Source of the DNA: Flavobacteria bacterium RIFCSPLOWO2_12_FULL_31_7 | GTDB lineage: Bacteria; Bacteroidota; Bacteroidia; Flavobacteriales; Flavobacteriaceae | DNA length: 14,443 nucleotides | Reading direction: 5' to 3' | Assembly (NCBI GenBank): GCA_001800945.1 | Contig: MGWJ01000155.1 | Location: 1-14,443, forward strand | Shown: positions 1-7,196 of the stretch, piece after piece | Layout of the letters: the number at the start of each line of letters is the position of its first letter | Position numbering within the stretch: position 1 is the first letter of the stretch | Position numbers and translations under genes: made by a program | The notes under the pieces: model-generated | Databases searched by the model: none | The model's input: only the letters and a program-made list of their open reading frames with translations | What the model was told of the DNA's origin: nothing

Positions 1-999
1 AATTAATCGGTCGCCTTTTTCAATATCATAAATCTGACATGGTTCTTCCTTACCTTCAGTATTAATTTTAGTAACCGCAATTGGAAAATACGATTTATAA
101 TCGCGTTCAAAAGATAAAAAATCATACGTTTTTTGTTGGAATAATTTCCCTAATAACATAAAGAAAACCAATCCTGTTAAACTGTCAAAAAAACCTTGAC
201 CATAATCAAAAGTAATATCAATCACACTTCGTACAAACATGACAATAATTCCTAAAGCAATAGGAATATCAATATTTAACATCTTTGATTTGATACTTTT
301 ATAAGCAGAAATATAATAACCACTTGCCGAATATAAAAAAGACGGTAAGGATAAAAAGAAAATTAAAGTTCTAAAGAAATTTCGGTATTTGTTGATCCAA
401 AACTCGTCAACTTCAAAATATTCTGGAAACGATAAAAGCATGATGTTTCCGAAACAGAAAAAGGCAATTCCTAGTTTGTAAATTAAACTTCTATCAATTT
501 CTTTTTTACCCGTTTCGTAATTTTCTAAACTGATATAAGGTTCGTAACCAATGGATGAAAGCAGATATACGATTTCTTTTAGTGAAGTCGTTTCCGCATT
601 GTAAGTAATTCTGACTTTCTTTTGTGTAAAATTAACTTGAGAAGTACTTATTCCCTTTTGAAGTTTTTGTAAATTTTCCAAAATCCAAATACATGAACTA
701 CAGTGAATATGTGGTATGTATAAGGAAACAATATGTGTGTTATTTTCTTGGAATTCCAATAATTTGGATTGAATTTTTTCATCGTCTAAAAAATCATATT
801 TACCTTTAATCTCTAATGGTGTTGCTCCAGTAGCCGATTGAAAATCGTAATAACACGTTAAATCGTTTTGACTAAAAATCTCGTACACTGTTTTGCATCC
901 TACACAACAGAATGATTTTGCGTCAAATTGTATTTCTTCTCTTGTAGTATATTCTTTACCACAGTGAAAACAATTTTTATTGTCCATAATAATGCTCAT
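1..999 (-). CDS. ccoI: CcoI-type copper P-type ATPase, N-terminal part (partial)
   Basis: This is a P1B-type ATPase that should pump copper across the inner membrane, probably for maturation of cbb3-type cytochrome oxidase. Only the first 333 residues are in the window; the frame is open through base 1 and its C-terminal end lies outside. Visible in order: a cysteine-rich N-terminal metal-binding domain (C10-x2-C13, then C31-C32-x2-C35); an HMA domain with the metal site HCSSC (C100, C103); hydrophobic segments near 172-190, 207-225, 245-262 and 268-285; then the start of the actuator domain ending in GDRLI. The double metal-binding N-terminus is characteristic of the CcoI/FixI group, and the Crp/Fnr neighbour supports this. 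The start at 999 has a weak AGG upstream; the ATG at 986 (MDNKN) is a fair alternative. The catalytic DKTGT region is not visible, so activity cannot be judged. Confidence 0.88.
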   Translation of the reverse strand, partial: MSIIMDNKNCFHCGKEYTTREEIQFDAKSFCCVGCKTVYEIFSQNDLTCYYDFQSATGATPLEIKGKYDFLDDEKIQSKLLEFQENNTHIVSLYIPHIHCSSCIWILENLQKLQKGISTSQVNFTQKKVRITYNAETTSLKEIVYLLSSIGYEPYISLENYETGKKEIDRSLIYKLGIAFFCFGNIMLLSFPEYFEVDEFWINKYRNFFRTLIFFLSLPSFLYSASGYYISAYKSIKSKMLNIDIPIALGIIVMFVRSVIDITFDYGQGFFDSLTGLVFFMLLGKLFQQKTYDFLSFERDYKSYFPIAVTKINTEGKEEPCQIYDIEKGDRLI

Positions 1000-1039
1000 T
1001 TTACCTAATACAAAGATGAAATTTTATTTATAAGTATAA

Positions 1040-1055
1040 TATGATATTTGTCATA
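1040..1055. promoter_or_regulatory. Candidate Crp/Fnr-type operator palindrome
   Basis: TATGA and TCATA form perfect 5-base inverted arms separated by 6 bases. This is the geometry of the E. coli CRP site (TGTGA-N6-TCACA) and keeps its TGA/TCA core. It lies between ccoI and the divergent crp/fnr-like gene, so the neighbouring regulator is the obvious candidate ligand. Its centre is about 43 bases upstream of a start inferred for ccoI and overlaps the predicted promoter of the regulator. Binding is inferred only. Confidence 0.45.
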
Positions 1056-1062
1056 CAATTCG

Positions 1063-1070
1063 TAAATTTG
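1063..1070 (+). promoter_or_regulatory. Bacteroidota -7 element of the crp/fnr-like gene
   Basis: TAAATTTG matches the TAnnTTTG consensus at every fixed position and would start transcription roughly 20 bases before the ATG at 1096. No TTG occurs at the expected 17-23-base upstream distance; the nearest one is only 12 bases away. A weak core helped by an activator, or autoregulation through the palindrome at 1040-1055, would fit. Confidence 0.5.
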
Positions 1071-1095
1071 TAAAAACTCTAATTAATTTTGACTT

Positions 1096-1773
1096 ATGAA
1101 TAAATGTGAACAATGTATAGTGAGAGAATTTAGTGCTTTAAAAGCATTAAATAAGGACGAATTAATTAGAATAGCAGATTGTAAAACTTCGTACGTTGTT
1201 AAAAAAGGGGAAACTATTTTTGATGAAGGAGATTCTTTAAACGGAATTTATTGCATCAAAGATGGCGTTTGTAAATTATCAAAACTTAGCGATAACGGAA
1301 AAGATCAAATTGTAAAATTAGTTAAAAAAGGGGAATTATTAGGTCAACGTTCCTTAATTAGTGAAGAATCTACTAATTTGAGTGCTATTGCTATTGAAGA
1401 TATGCAAGTATGTTTTATTCCGAAGCAAGAAATTTTACAATTTTTTAATGAGAACAATCAGTTTTCTTTGAACATGATGAAATCTGTTTGTGGCGATTTA
1501 AAAGATGCCGATGATAACATGGTGAATTTGGCACAAAAAACCGTAAAACAACGTTTAGCAGAAACTTTATTGAAATTAGAATCAGATTTTGGTAGTAATG
1601 ACGATGGAAGTTTAAAACTACAATTATCTCGTGATGAAATTGCTGGAATGATTGGTACCGCTACTGAAAGTTGTATCCGTTTATTATCTGAATTTAATAA
1701 AGAAGGCTGGATTTCTTTACAAGGTAAAAAAATAACCATTACCAATAAGAAAGAATTACAACGAATGATTTAG
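1096..1773 (+). CDS. Crp/Fnr family transcriptional regulator
   Basis: A 225-residue regulator with an N-terminal cyclic-nucleotide-binding-type beta-barrel (about 20-115), a dimer helix (about 120-150) and a C-terminal winged helix-turn-helix (about 145-215). The helix-turn-helix has LSRDEIAGMIGTATES at 177-192. E191 and R195 match the conserved base-contacting Glu and Arg of E. coli FNR/CRP, while T190 and I194 replace variable specificity positions. Aligned by eye with E. coli FNR, C4, C7 and C106 match cluster ligands C20, C23 and C122, but the C29 position is S13. It may therefore carry an oxygen-sensitive Fe-S cluster with a different fourth ligand, or none. Position beside ccoI suggests control of the cbb3 oxidase maturation genes and perhaps of itself. 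The family call is firm; the sensing chemistry is inference. Confidence 0.92.
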   Translation: MNKCEQCIVREFSALKALNKDELIRIADCKTSYVVKKGETIFDEGDSLNGIYCIKDGVCKLSKLSDNGKDQIVKLVKKGELLGQRSLISEESTNLSAIAIEDMQVCFIPKQEILQFFNENNQFSLNMMKSVCGDLKDADDNMVNLAQKTVKQRLAETLLKLESDFGSNDDGSLKLQLSRDEIAGMIGTATESCIRLLSEFNKEGWISLQGKKITITNKKELQRMI

Positions 1774-1783
1774 TTCGTTAGTT

Positions 1784-1878
1784 GAAAAGAGTCAAGCGAA
1801 AAGAGCCAAGTAAAAATAAATACGAAGTTGGAAATACGATTACCGTTGTATAAAACTTTGCGAACCTTGCGGTTAAAA
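1784..1878 (+). repeat. Intergenic repeat tract after the crp/fnr-like gene
   Basis: The 122-base gap before the methyltransferase holds two simple repeats. At 1784-1797 and 1798-1811 there is a 14-base imperfect tandem duplication (GAAAAGAGTCAAGC, then GAAAAGAGCCAAGT). The second copy continues as AAAA and matches, in opposite orientation, the AAAGAGCCAAGTAAAA tails found at 6550-6570 and 7274-7292. At 1853-1878 there is a second pattern, CTTTGCG-AA-CCTTGCGG followed by TTAAAA, which resembles dispersed intergenic repeats I recall from Flavobacteriaceae genomes. No promoter was recognised here. Confidence 0.55.
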
Positions 1879-1895
1879 CACCCCATTACCCAAAA

Positions 1896-2354
1896 ATGAA
1901 CGACAATTTTATAAACGAATTCTTTGGCATAGGCATACAAAACGGAAAAACTCCAGAAAACTTGGGTATGCTTTGGCGTACAGCTCAAAATTTTGGTGCC
2001 AGTTTTATTTTTACAATTGGAAAACGTTATGCCAAACAAGCATGCGATACACATAATGCTGTAAAAGCCATTCCTTATTTTCATTATGATACCTTTGAAG
2101 CCTTTTACGAAAACCTACCAAAAGGTGCCAGACTAGTTGGTGTAGAATTAGACGATACCGCTGTAGATTTAGAAACTTTTCATCATCCACAACGTTGTGT
2201 ATATTTACTTGGAGCAGAAGACCACGGCTTAACCAAAAAAGCCATGGAAAAATGCCATCATTTAGTAAAATTTAATTCGGATAAAAGTTTAAATGTTTCT
2301 ATTGCTGGAAGTATTGTTTTGTATGATAGAAGATTGAATAAGCCTAGGATTTAA
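1896..2354 (+). CDS. SpoU/TrmH family RNA 2'-O-methyltransferase
   Basis: A 152-residue SPOUT-fold enzyme that should transfer a methyl group from S-adenosylmethionine to a ribose 2'-OH in tRNA or rRNA. All three SpoU motifs are visible: motif 1 as N22-x5-R28 followed by TAQNFGA, motif 2 as LLGAEDHGL at 104-112, and motif 3 as SLNVSIAGSIVLYD at 131-144. The last two build the trefoil-knot cofactor site. It lacks the N-terminal extension of RlmB-like members. Its size is close to TrmL, which modifies nucleotide 34 of some tRNAs, but the sequence alone does not fix the substrate. The gene converges on the epimerase gene with two bases between stop codons and no obvious terminator. The start chosen is the first ATG in frame. 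Confidence 0.88.
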   Translation: MNDNFINEFFGIGIQNGKTPENLGMLWRTAQNFGASFIFTIGKRYAKQACDTHNAVKAIPYFHYDTFEAFYENLPKGARLVGVELDDTAVDLETFHHPQRCVYLLGAEDHGLTKKAMEKCHHLVKFNSDKSLNVSIAGSIVLYDRRLNKPRI

Positions 2355-2356
2355 AA

Positions 2357-3208
2357 TTATTCCAATATTTCAATTCGAATGGCTCTCAAGAAATCTTCAC
2401 CAGCTGGTAAATGATTGAGACCTTCTTTGTCTTCCAAATTTCCATTATGAGTTACAACATCCGCTAAGCCACACCATGGTTCTATGCATAAAAAATGTGC
2501 GTTTTCTTTGGTCCAAATTCCTAAATAGGGAAAATTATCATAATTCACTTTAAGAACATTTTGGTTTTGATGTTTCAACACCACTTCATTAGAATGCAAA
2601 TGTTTAAAAACTAAAGCATCTTTTTCAAATAACACATAATTTAGAGAAATGGCATTGTTTTCCGTTTCCACTAAAGTAGTTTTTTCATTAAAACTTTCAT
2701 TTTCTAAATGATTCGTTTCGAAAATATCTTCTTTATTAAATTGTAACGAATAATCTTCAAAATTACCCTTAATGGCAAACGCAGGATGTGCTCCAATAGA
2801 AAATGGTAATACTTCATCAGATTGATTTCGAACAAAATATTCAATTACTAATTCGTTATCAATTAACGTATAAGCCATTAACAACTTAAAATCGAAAGGA
2901 TAATTTTGCTTGGTTTCTTCCGATTCATTTAGTTCAAAAATCACTTGATGTTCGCTTCTTTTATCGAAAGAAAACTCCATATTTCTGGCAAAACCGTGTC
3001 GTGGTAGCTCATACGTTTCTCCATTATATGTATAACTATCATTTTTCAAACGACCCACAATTGGAAATAAAATTGGTGATGTTTTGTTCCAGTAGGTTTC
3101 ATCCACTTGCCAAATGTAGTTTTTGTTGGTTTTTACTAGTGAAATTAATTCAGCTCCCAAAGTATTTATAGTAGCTGAAAGTTGCGAATTTGAAATAGTG
3201 ACTATCAT
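2357..3208 (-). CDS. Aldose 1-epimerase family protein (LacX-like)
   Basis: A 283-residue cytoplasmic enzyme of the galactose mutarotase superfamily, expected to interconvert alpha and beta anomers of an aldose or a sugar phosphate. Conserved landmarks are SPILFPIVGRL (44-54), RHGFAR with H71, GAHPAF with H141, and IEPWCGLAD with E243. H71, H141 and E243 are the probable catalytic triad by comparison with galactose mutarotase. The overall pattern fits the LacX-like subgroup better than GalM, but the sugar cannot be read from sequence. There is no signal peptide. It is the last gene of the operon, starting one base after the membrane-protein stop, so it is presumably co-transcribed with the ABC pair. 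Confidence 0.87.
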   Translation of the reverse strand: MIVTISNSQLSATINTLGAELISLVKTNKNYIWQVDETYWNKTSPILFPIVGRLKNDSYTYNGETYELPRHGFARNMEFSFDKRSEHQVIFELNESEETKQNYPFDFKLLMAYTLIDNELVIEYFVRNQSDEVLPFSIGAHPAFAIKGNFEDYSLQFNKEDIFETNHLENESFNEKTTLVETENNAISLNYVLFEKDALVFKHLHSNEVVLKHQNQNVLKVNYDNFPYLGIWTKENAHFLCIEPWCGLADVVTHNGNLEDKEGLNHLPAGEDFLRAIRIEILE

Positions 3209-3209
3209 A

Positions 3210-4718
3210 TTAGTGTTCGGAAATTCCTTTCCATTTATAAATTGTTTTTGAAAAAAAGTATAAGAAAACGATACTGATAAAAATGTTTACCATTACAAAA
3301 TATCCTAAATTATTTTGAAAAGCATAAAATACCGTATCTAAATCATTCGATTCATCTCTACTATAAATATGTAAAAAATCGGCAATGATAAAATACACCG
3401 CTAGTAAAACAAAAGAAAACGACCAAATAAATATATTTAATGAAATTTCAGTATGTTTTTTTGTTGTATTCTTTGAAATCGTTACAAACAAATACGTGGC
3501 ATTACAAAGTACAAGTAAAATAGCTAAAAATACAAAGTAATATTCTGGAATTCTGGGTTGTACATTTTCATAAATTAACGCACAAATTAATCCAATCAGT
3601 AAGCTAAAAAAACCAGTTGAAAGTAACGCGATTAACCATTTTTTAAAACAAGTAACTCTAAAACTAAATATCAATAAACTCAAAGAAAAAGCAAAGAAGA
3701 GAATAATGGCCACTACATCTTTATCAATGTTCTTATTCGTATAAGCTTTCAGTATTTTTATATAGTTTTTTATCAATAAATTTTGATCTACAAATAAATT
3801 AGAATATTCTTTATTGGAAGGAGAATAATATTGATAACCATAAGTATTATATTCATTTACATCTCTATTTGTTTCCTTCTGTTTGAAATAAGGTCTAATG
3901 GTGCGATAATTTTCAAACTTTGGATAATGGTACACCGTTTTAAACCAATTTTCTACCGTTAAATTAGTTTTTATATTATGTTTATGAACGACTTTTAAAT
4001 AGTCGCTCATTATTTTTTTGACTTCAGTTTTGTTGTTCGAATAGAGATAAGTTCTGATTAAACTATCGTTATTTATTGTCGCAGCATCTCGATAATCTGA
4101 GCCATAATAATATTGAGTATAATTATCAAAATAAAATGTTTTTCTGTTAAGTAAAGAATATTGATTATAAATTTCTCCATTATATACGATGTAATCATAA
4201 TTTACGGTTTCGGTATAGTCATCGTGTTCTACTGATTTTGCAGTATCAATTGCAGTTGTTTCATATTCACCATCAATAAAAAAGTCGGCTTTACTGATAA
4301 TTTTTAGATTTTTTTCTAATTCCGATTTTGACAAATAACTTTTCTGATGTTCTTGCTTTCCGATAATATAAAACAAAGGAAAAACTGAAAAAAGAAGGCA
4401 AATTATGAATATTTGTAAGTATTCATAAAATAATGAATTCGGTTTTTTGGTATAAAAACTAGAGAAAGAATTGTTTCTCACATAATAAATCAACCAAATA
4501 ATCAACAGGATACTATTAAAAAAAGCGCCAAAAATTAAAAAAGAATCTTGTTCAATATCTAAATCAATTTTACCTGAAAAATCAATTATTCCGTTGGTAT
4601 AACCTATTCCGAAATAAATGATGTTTAAGACACTTCCAATCACAAGCATAGGAACAAACTTAGTGTTCCATAAAAGTGGATATTTTAGTAATAAATGGTT
4701 TTGAATTTTTTTAAACAT
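3210..4718 (-). CDS. Polytopic membrane protein, likely partner of the ABC ATPase
   Basis: A 502-residue protein I do not recognise as a named family. Hydrophobic segments suggest about eight membrane helices (near 21-41, 59-80, 100-120, 334-354, 360-383, 393-414, 425-449 and 470-491). They are split by a soluble region at about 121-333 that is rich in Tyr and Asn and probably lies outside the cytoplasm. There is no cleavable signal peptide. The gene starts five bases after the ABC ATPase stop, so it is probably the transmembrane subunit of that system. The 3+5 helix layout with a ~210-residue insertion is not the plain six-helix ABC-2 arrangement. Export, or a mechanotransmission role in the envelope, are both possible. 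Topology is judged by eye; the partner role is inferred from context. Confidence 0.7.
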   Translation of the reverse strand: MFKKIQNHLLLKYPLLWNTKFVPMLVIGSVLNIIYFGIGYTNGIIDFSGKIDLDIEQDSFLIFGAFFNSILLIIWLIYYVRNNSFSSFYTKKPNSLFYEYLQIFIICLLFSVFPLFYIIGKQEHQKSYLSKSELEKNLKIISKADFFIDGEYETTAIDTAKSVEHDDYTETVNYDYIVYNGEIYNQYSLLNRKTFYFDNYTQYYYGSDYRDAATINNDSLIRTYLYSNNKTEVKKIMSDYLKVVHKHNIKTNLTVENWFKTVYHYPKFENYRTIRPYFKQKETNRDVNEYNTYGYQYYSPSNKEYSNLFVDQNLLIKNYIKILKAYTNKNIDKDVVAIILFFAFSLSLLIFSFRVTCFKKWLIALLSTGFFSLLIGLICALIYENVQPRIPEYYFVFLAILLVLCNATYLFVTISKNTTKKHTEISLNIFIWSFSFVLLAVYFIIADFLHIYSRDESNDLDTVFYAFQNNLGYFVMVNIFISIVFLYFFSKTIYKWKGISEH

Positions 4719-4723
4719 AGTAT

Positions 4724-5863
4724 TTATTTTACGAAAAATCTTCGTGTAGAATTAGAAATGTTTCTTAGATAATTAAGCTCTATTTGCTCGTTAATACAAG
4801 CTTTCATAAACGTTGTAATGGTGACATCGTTTGGAAAAGTAGCAATTAAAGTTCCCCCGTTTTGTTCTAAAGAAATCAGATGAAGTGTATTTAATTTTTC
4901 ATTCAAAACACTTATTGTTTCCGTGGTTTCAAATTCAACGATAAACTGTTTTTCTTCTGAATCCTCTTCCGTTAAATTGCGTTGCAAACCGTTTTTTAAA
5001 AATACTACTTGGCTAGATGTTTTTTCCACTTCATATAATTGTTGCGAACTCAACACAATAGCAATTGGTCGGAATGGCGAATTGGCAATATGTTTAAAAT
5101 CGTCTAAAACGGTTTGTTGAGCTAAAATGTCTAAGTTTGCTAAAGGTTCATCAATTAATAATATTTGTGGTTTTCTTAGCAACATTCTGGCTAATTCAAA
5201 TCGCATTTTGTATCCGGAAGATAAACCATTCCATTTGTAACTTCTAAATTTTCTTAGCCCTAAACGCGTCATTACTAAATCGACAACTAAGTAATTTTCT
5301 TCTGGTTTGTAACCGTAACAACTGGCTGTGAATTGTAAATTTTCATACATGCTTCCACGCCAAGTAGCGGTTCGTTGTGGAATATACACTAATTTAGTTC
5401 GTAAATCGTAATCCGAATCGTAATTAAATAAGAAAAAAACATCACCTGAAGTAGGATGTAATTCTTTGCACAAACTTCTTAATAAAGTGGTTTTTCCATT
5501 TCCATTTTCACCCACTAAACCAATAATTTCACCAGTATTAATATTTAAATTGATTGGTCCTAAAGTAAAATCAGAATGGTATTTTTTTATTACGTTTTTA
5601 ACTGAAATAAGTAATTCATTAGGAACTTGTTCTTTTTGTGATAAAAATTCATGTAATTTTTCTAGTAAAACACTCAACTGTTCTTTTACCTGTGGAGAAG
5701 TTTCATTGGAATCGTACCAGTTTAAGAAAGCATTAGTTGCCTTATAAAATTTAACATTTTCAGTATCTAAAGTAAAATCAATCACACGTTTAATGACTTG
5801 CGAATAATTTCCGAAATGAAGTAATTCTTTTACTTCTTCAAATTGTTTTTGAAATAATCTCAT
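4724..5863 (-). CDS. ABC transporter ATP-binding protein with altered signature and switch motifs
   Basis: A 379-residue ATPase. Residues 1-85 form a helical extension of unknown role, followed by the nucleotide-binding domain at about 86-293 and a C-terminal alpha/beta extension at about 305-379. Walker A is GENGNGKT (118-125), the Q-loop is Q163 in YIPQRT, the signature is LSSGY (214-218, usually LSGGQ), and Walker B is ILLIDE (234-239) followed by PLANLD. The switch (H-loop) histidine expected in SSH is replaced by Gln: the sequence reads SSQQLYEVE with Q274. The catalytic Glu (E239) is kept. It is the second gene of the operon, one base after the acetyltransferase stop and five before the membrane protein, which should be its transmembrane partner. 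Substrate is unknown. Confidence 0.88.
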   Translation of the reverse strand: MRLFQKQFEEVKELLHFGNYSQVIKRVIDFTLDTENVKFYKATNAFLNWYDSNETSPQVKEQLSVLLEKLHEFLSQKEQVPNELLISVKNVIKKYHSDFTLGPINLNINTGEIIGLVGENGNGKTTLLRSLCKELHPTSGDVFFLFNYDSDYDLRTKLVYIPQRTATWRGSMYENLQFTASCYGYKPEENYLVVDLVMTRLGLRKFRSYKWNGLSSGYKMRFELARMLLRKPQILLIDEPLANLDILAQQTVLDDFKHIANSPFRPIAIVLSSQQLYEVEKTSSQVVFLKNGLQRNLTEEDSEEKQFIVEFETTETISVLNEKLNTLHLISLEQNGGTLIATFPNDVTITTFMKACINEQIELNYLRNISNSTRRFFVK

Positions 5864-5864
5864 A

Positions 5865-6425
5865 TTATTTTACAAATTCTCTTTTTAAGATTCCATAATG
5901 TACAGAATCTATAAATTCGTTATTCCAGAAAAAATTCTCAATAAAATGAGCTTCTTTTCTGAAACCATTTTTTTCTAAAACCCGTGCAGAGCCAAAATTA
6001 TTTGGATCAATAACGGCTTCAACAGAATGAAAACCAACAGTATTAAAAGCATAGTTTAACATTGTTGTTACTGATTCTGACACATATCCTTTTCCATCAT
6101 ATTCTGGCAAAATCATGTAGCCAATTTCAGTACGATAACTTTCTGGTTGTACTCTATAAAATCCCATAAAACCAATAATTTTATCTGAATTTTTTAAGCA
6201 AACACCCCAATTAATATCGGTATTTTCATCAATTTTAGTATTCATCATTTGAATCATTGCCAAAGCCTCTTCCTCATTTTGTAAAATTGGTCTTGGAATG
6301 AATTTCATTCTTTCTGGATTACTTCTAATCTTAAAAACTTCTGGCGCATCTGAGTCTTTAAGTCTTCTAAAAACTAATCGTTCAGATTCTAAATTTGGAA
6401 AAGGTTGAAAATTTATAGTAAGCAT
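5865..6425 (-). CDS. GNAT family N-acetyltransferase (RimJ/RimL-like)
   Basis: A 186-residue GNAT enzyme expected to acetylate an amine using acetyl-CoA. The opening ESERLVFRRLKDSDA is typical of the RimJ/RimL-like branch. The acetyl-CoA motif is EIGYMILPEYDGKGYVSE at about 100-117, with the pyrophosphate-binding loop DGKGY at 110-114. The C-terminal motif PNNFGSARVLEKNGF lies at 141-155. Substrates in this branch range from ribosomal protein N-termini to small molecules, so none is proposed. It is the first gene of the four-gene minus-strand operon. No clear TAnnTTTG element was found upstream; the hairpin repeat at 6474-6571 lies 49 bases before its start. Confidence 0.9.
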   Translation of the reverse strand: MLTINFQPFPNLESERLVFRRLKDSDAPEVFKIRSNPERMKFIPRPILQNEEEALAMIQMMNTKIDENTDINWGVCLKNSDKIIGFMGFYRVQPESYRTEIGYMILPEYDGKGYVSESVTTMLNYAFNTVGFHSVEAVIDPNNFGSARVLEKNGFRKEAHFIENFFWNNEFIDSVHYGILKREFVK

Positions 6426-6473
6426 GATTTTTTTATGTTTATGATGACTAATCGATTTATCTTGATTTTTTAA

Positions 6474-6571
6474 AACACAGATTGAAGAAATTCTTAAAAT
6501 TTATATAATTTCTTAAATCTGTGTTGTAACTCTTTTTACTTGGCACTTTTTACTTTTTACTTGGCTCTTTT
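6474..6571 (-). repeat. Hairpin-containing repeat, copy A
   Basis: The left part is an inverted repeat with a 10-base perfect outer stem (AACACAGATT at 6474-6483, AATCTGTGTT at 6516-6525), one mismatch, then an 8-base inner stem (AAGAAATT and AATTTCTT), with a 14-base loop. It continues through GTAACT into a tandem ACTTGGC/ACTTTTT tract. The whole unit recurs at 7197-7292 in the same orientation. It overlaps the last codons and stop of the DUF2238 gene. On the minus strand the hairpin ends in four T residues, so weak termination or mRNA 3'-end protection is possible. Confidence 0.75.
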
Positions 6572-7164
6572 AATAATTCAATCGCTTTGTCTTGACTTTT
6601 ACTAAAAAACACCACCATACAAACCGCACCTATTGTCGCTAAAAGCATATCTGATTGTGTGTCCCAAACGTAACCTTGTGTGCCTAAAAACGCATCGCCA
6701 CCATCGCCAGTACAAATAGAAACCCACCACTCTATCCATTCGTAAGCAGCGCTAATCGCTAAACAAATGGAAATAATTATAAAATTGAAATAGCTTTTAT
6801 TGGCAATTACATTTTTTCTAATAAATAATTCACGGACAATCATTGCTGGTACAAAACCTTGAGCAAAATGTCCTACTTTATCGTAATTATTTCTGGTTTG
6901 ATCAAACGTTTCTTTAATCCAATCAAATAAAGGCACTTCCGCATACGTGTAATGTCCGCCCAAAAATAAAATGAAGCAATGTAATAAAATGAAAAAGTAG
7001 GTATAATTTGTAAATTGGAAATTCTTATAAGTAAAAATCAAAACTAAAAGTCCAATAATAGCTGGTACTACTTCTAAAAACCATGTAAAATATTCTTTCG
7101 GTTGAATAGCTGAAATTGCTAGTCCTACAAGAAATAAAACGATGTATATTTTTAATGTTTTCAT
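6550..7164 (-). CDS. DUF2238 (YjdF-like) integral membrane protein
   Basis: A 204-residue inner-membrane protein with about six hydrophobic segments (near 5-20, 31-45, 54-70, 98-112, 125-141 and 174-188). The conserved polar signature of the DUF2238/YjdF family is present: GHYTYA at 70-75, NNYDKVGHFAQGF at 92-104, EWIEWW at 142-147, and the block GDAFLGTQGYVWDTQSDM at 156-173. The many conserved His, Asp, Glu and Gln residues near the membrane hint at metal or enzyme chemistry, but the family has no established function that I can name. The last residues EPSKK and the stop codon lie inside repeat copy A. The gene is bracketed by copies A and B. The start is the ATG at 7164, with no clear Shine-Dalgarno sequence. 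Confidence 0.88.
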   Translation of the reverse strand: MKTLKIYIVLFLVGLAISAIQPKEYFTWFLEVVPAIIGLLVLIFTYKNFQFTNYTYFFILLHCFILFLGGHYTYAEVPLFDWIKETFDQTRNNYDKVGHFAQGFVPAMIVRELFIRKNVIANKSYFNFIIISICLAISAAYEWIEWWVSICTGDGGDAFLGTQGYVWDTQSDMLLATIGAVCMVVFFSKSQDKAIELLKEPSKK

Positions 7165-7196
7165 AATTTATTTACAAAAATGTTTTTATTTTTTTA

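Noticed and set aside
1048..1050. TTG as -33 element of the crp/fnr-like promoter
   Set aside because: Only 12 bases separate it from the -7 element, well below the 17-23 bases expected.
1770..2084. Minus-strand frame of about 100 codons overlapping the methyltransferase start
   Set aside because: It runs through the intergenic repeats and opposite the conserved motif 1 of the methyltransferase; no signal or domain supports it.
5466..5747. Plus-strand frame inside the ABC ATPase gene
   Set aside because: Antisense to Walker A and the N-terminal extension; no independent evidence of coding.
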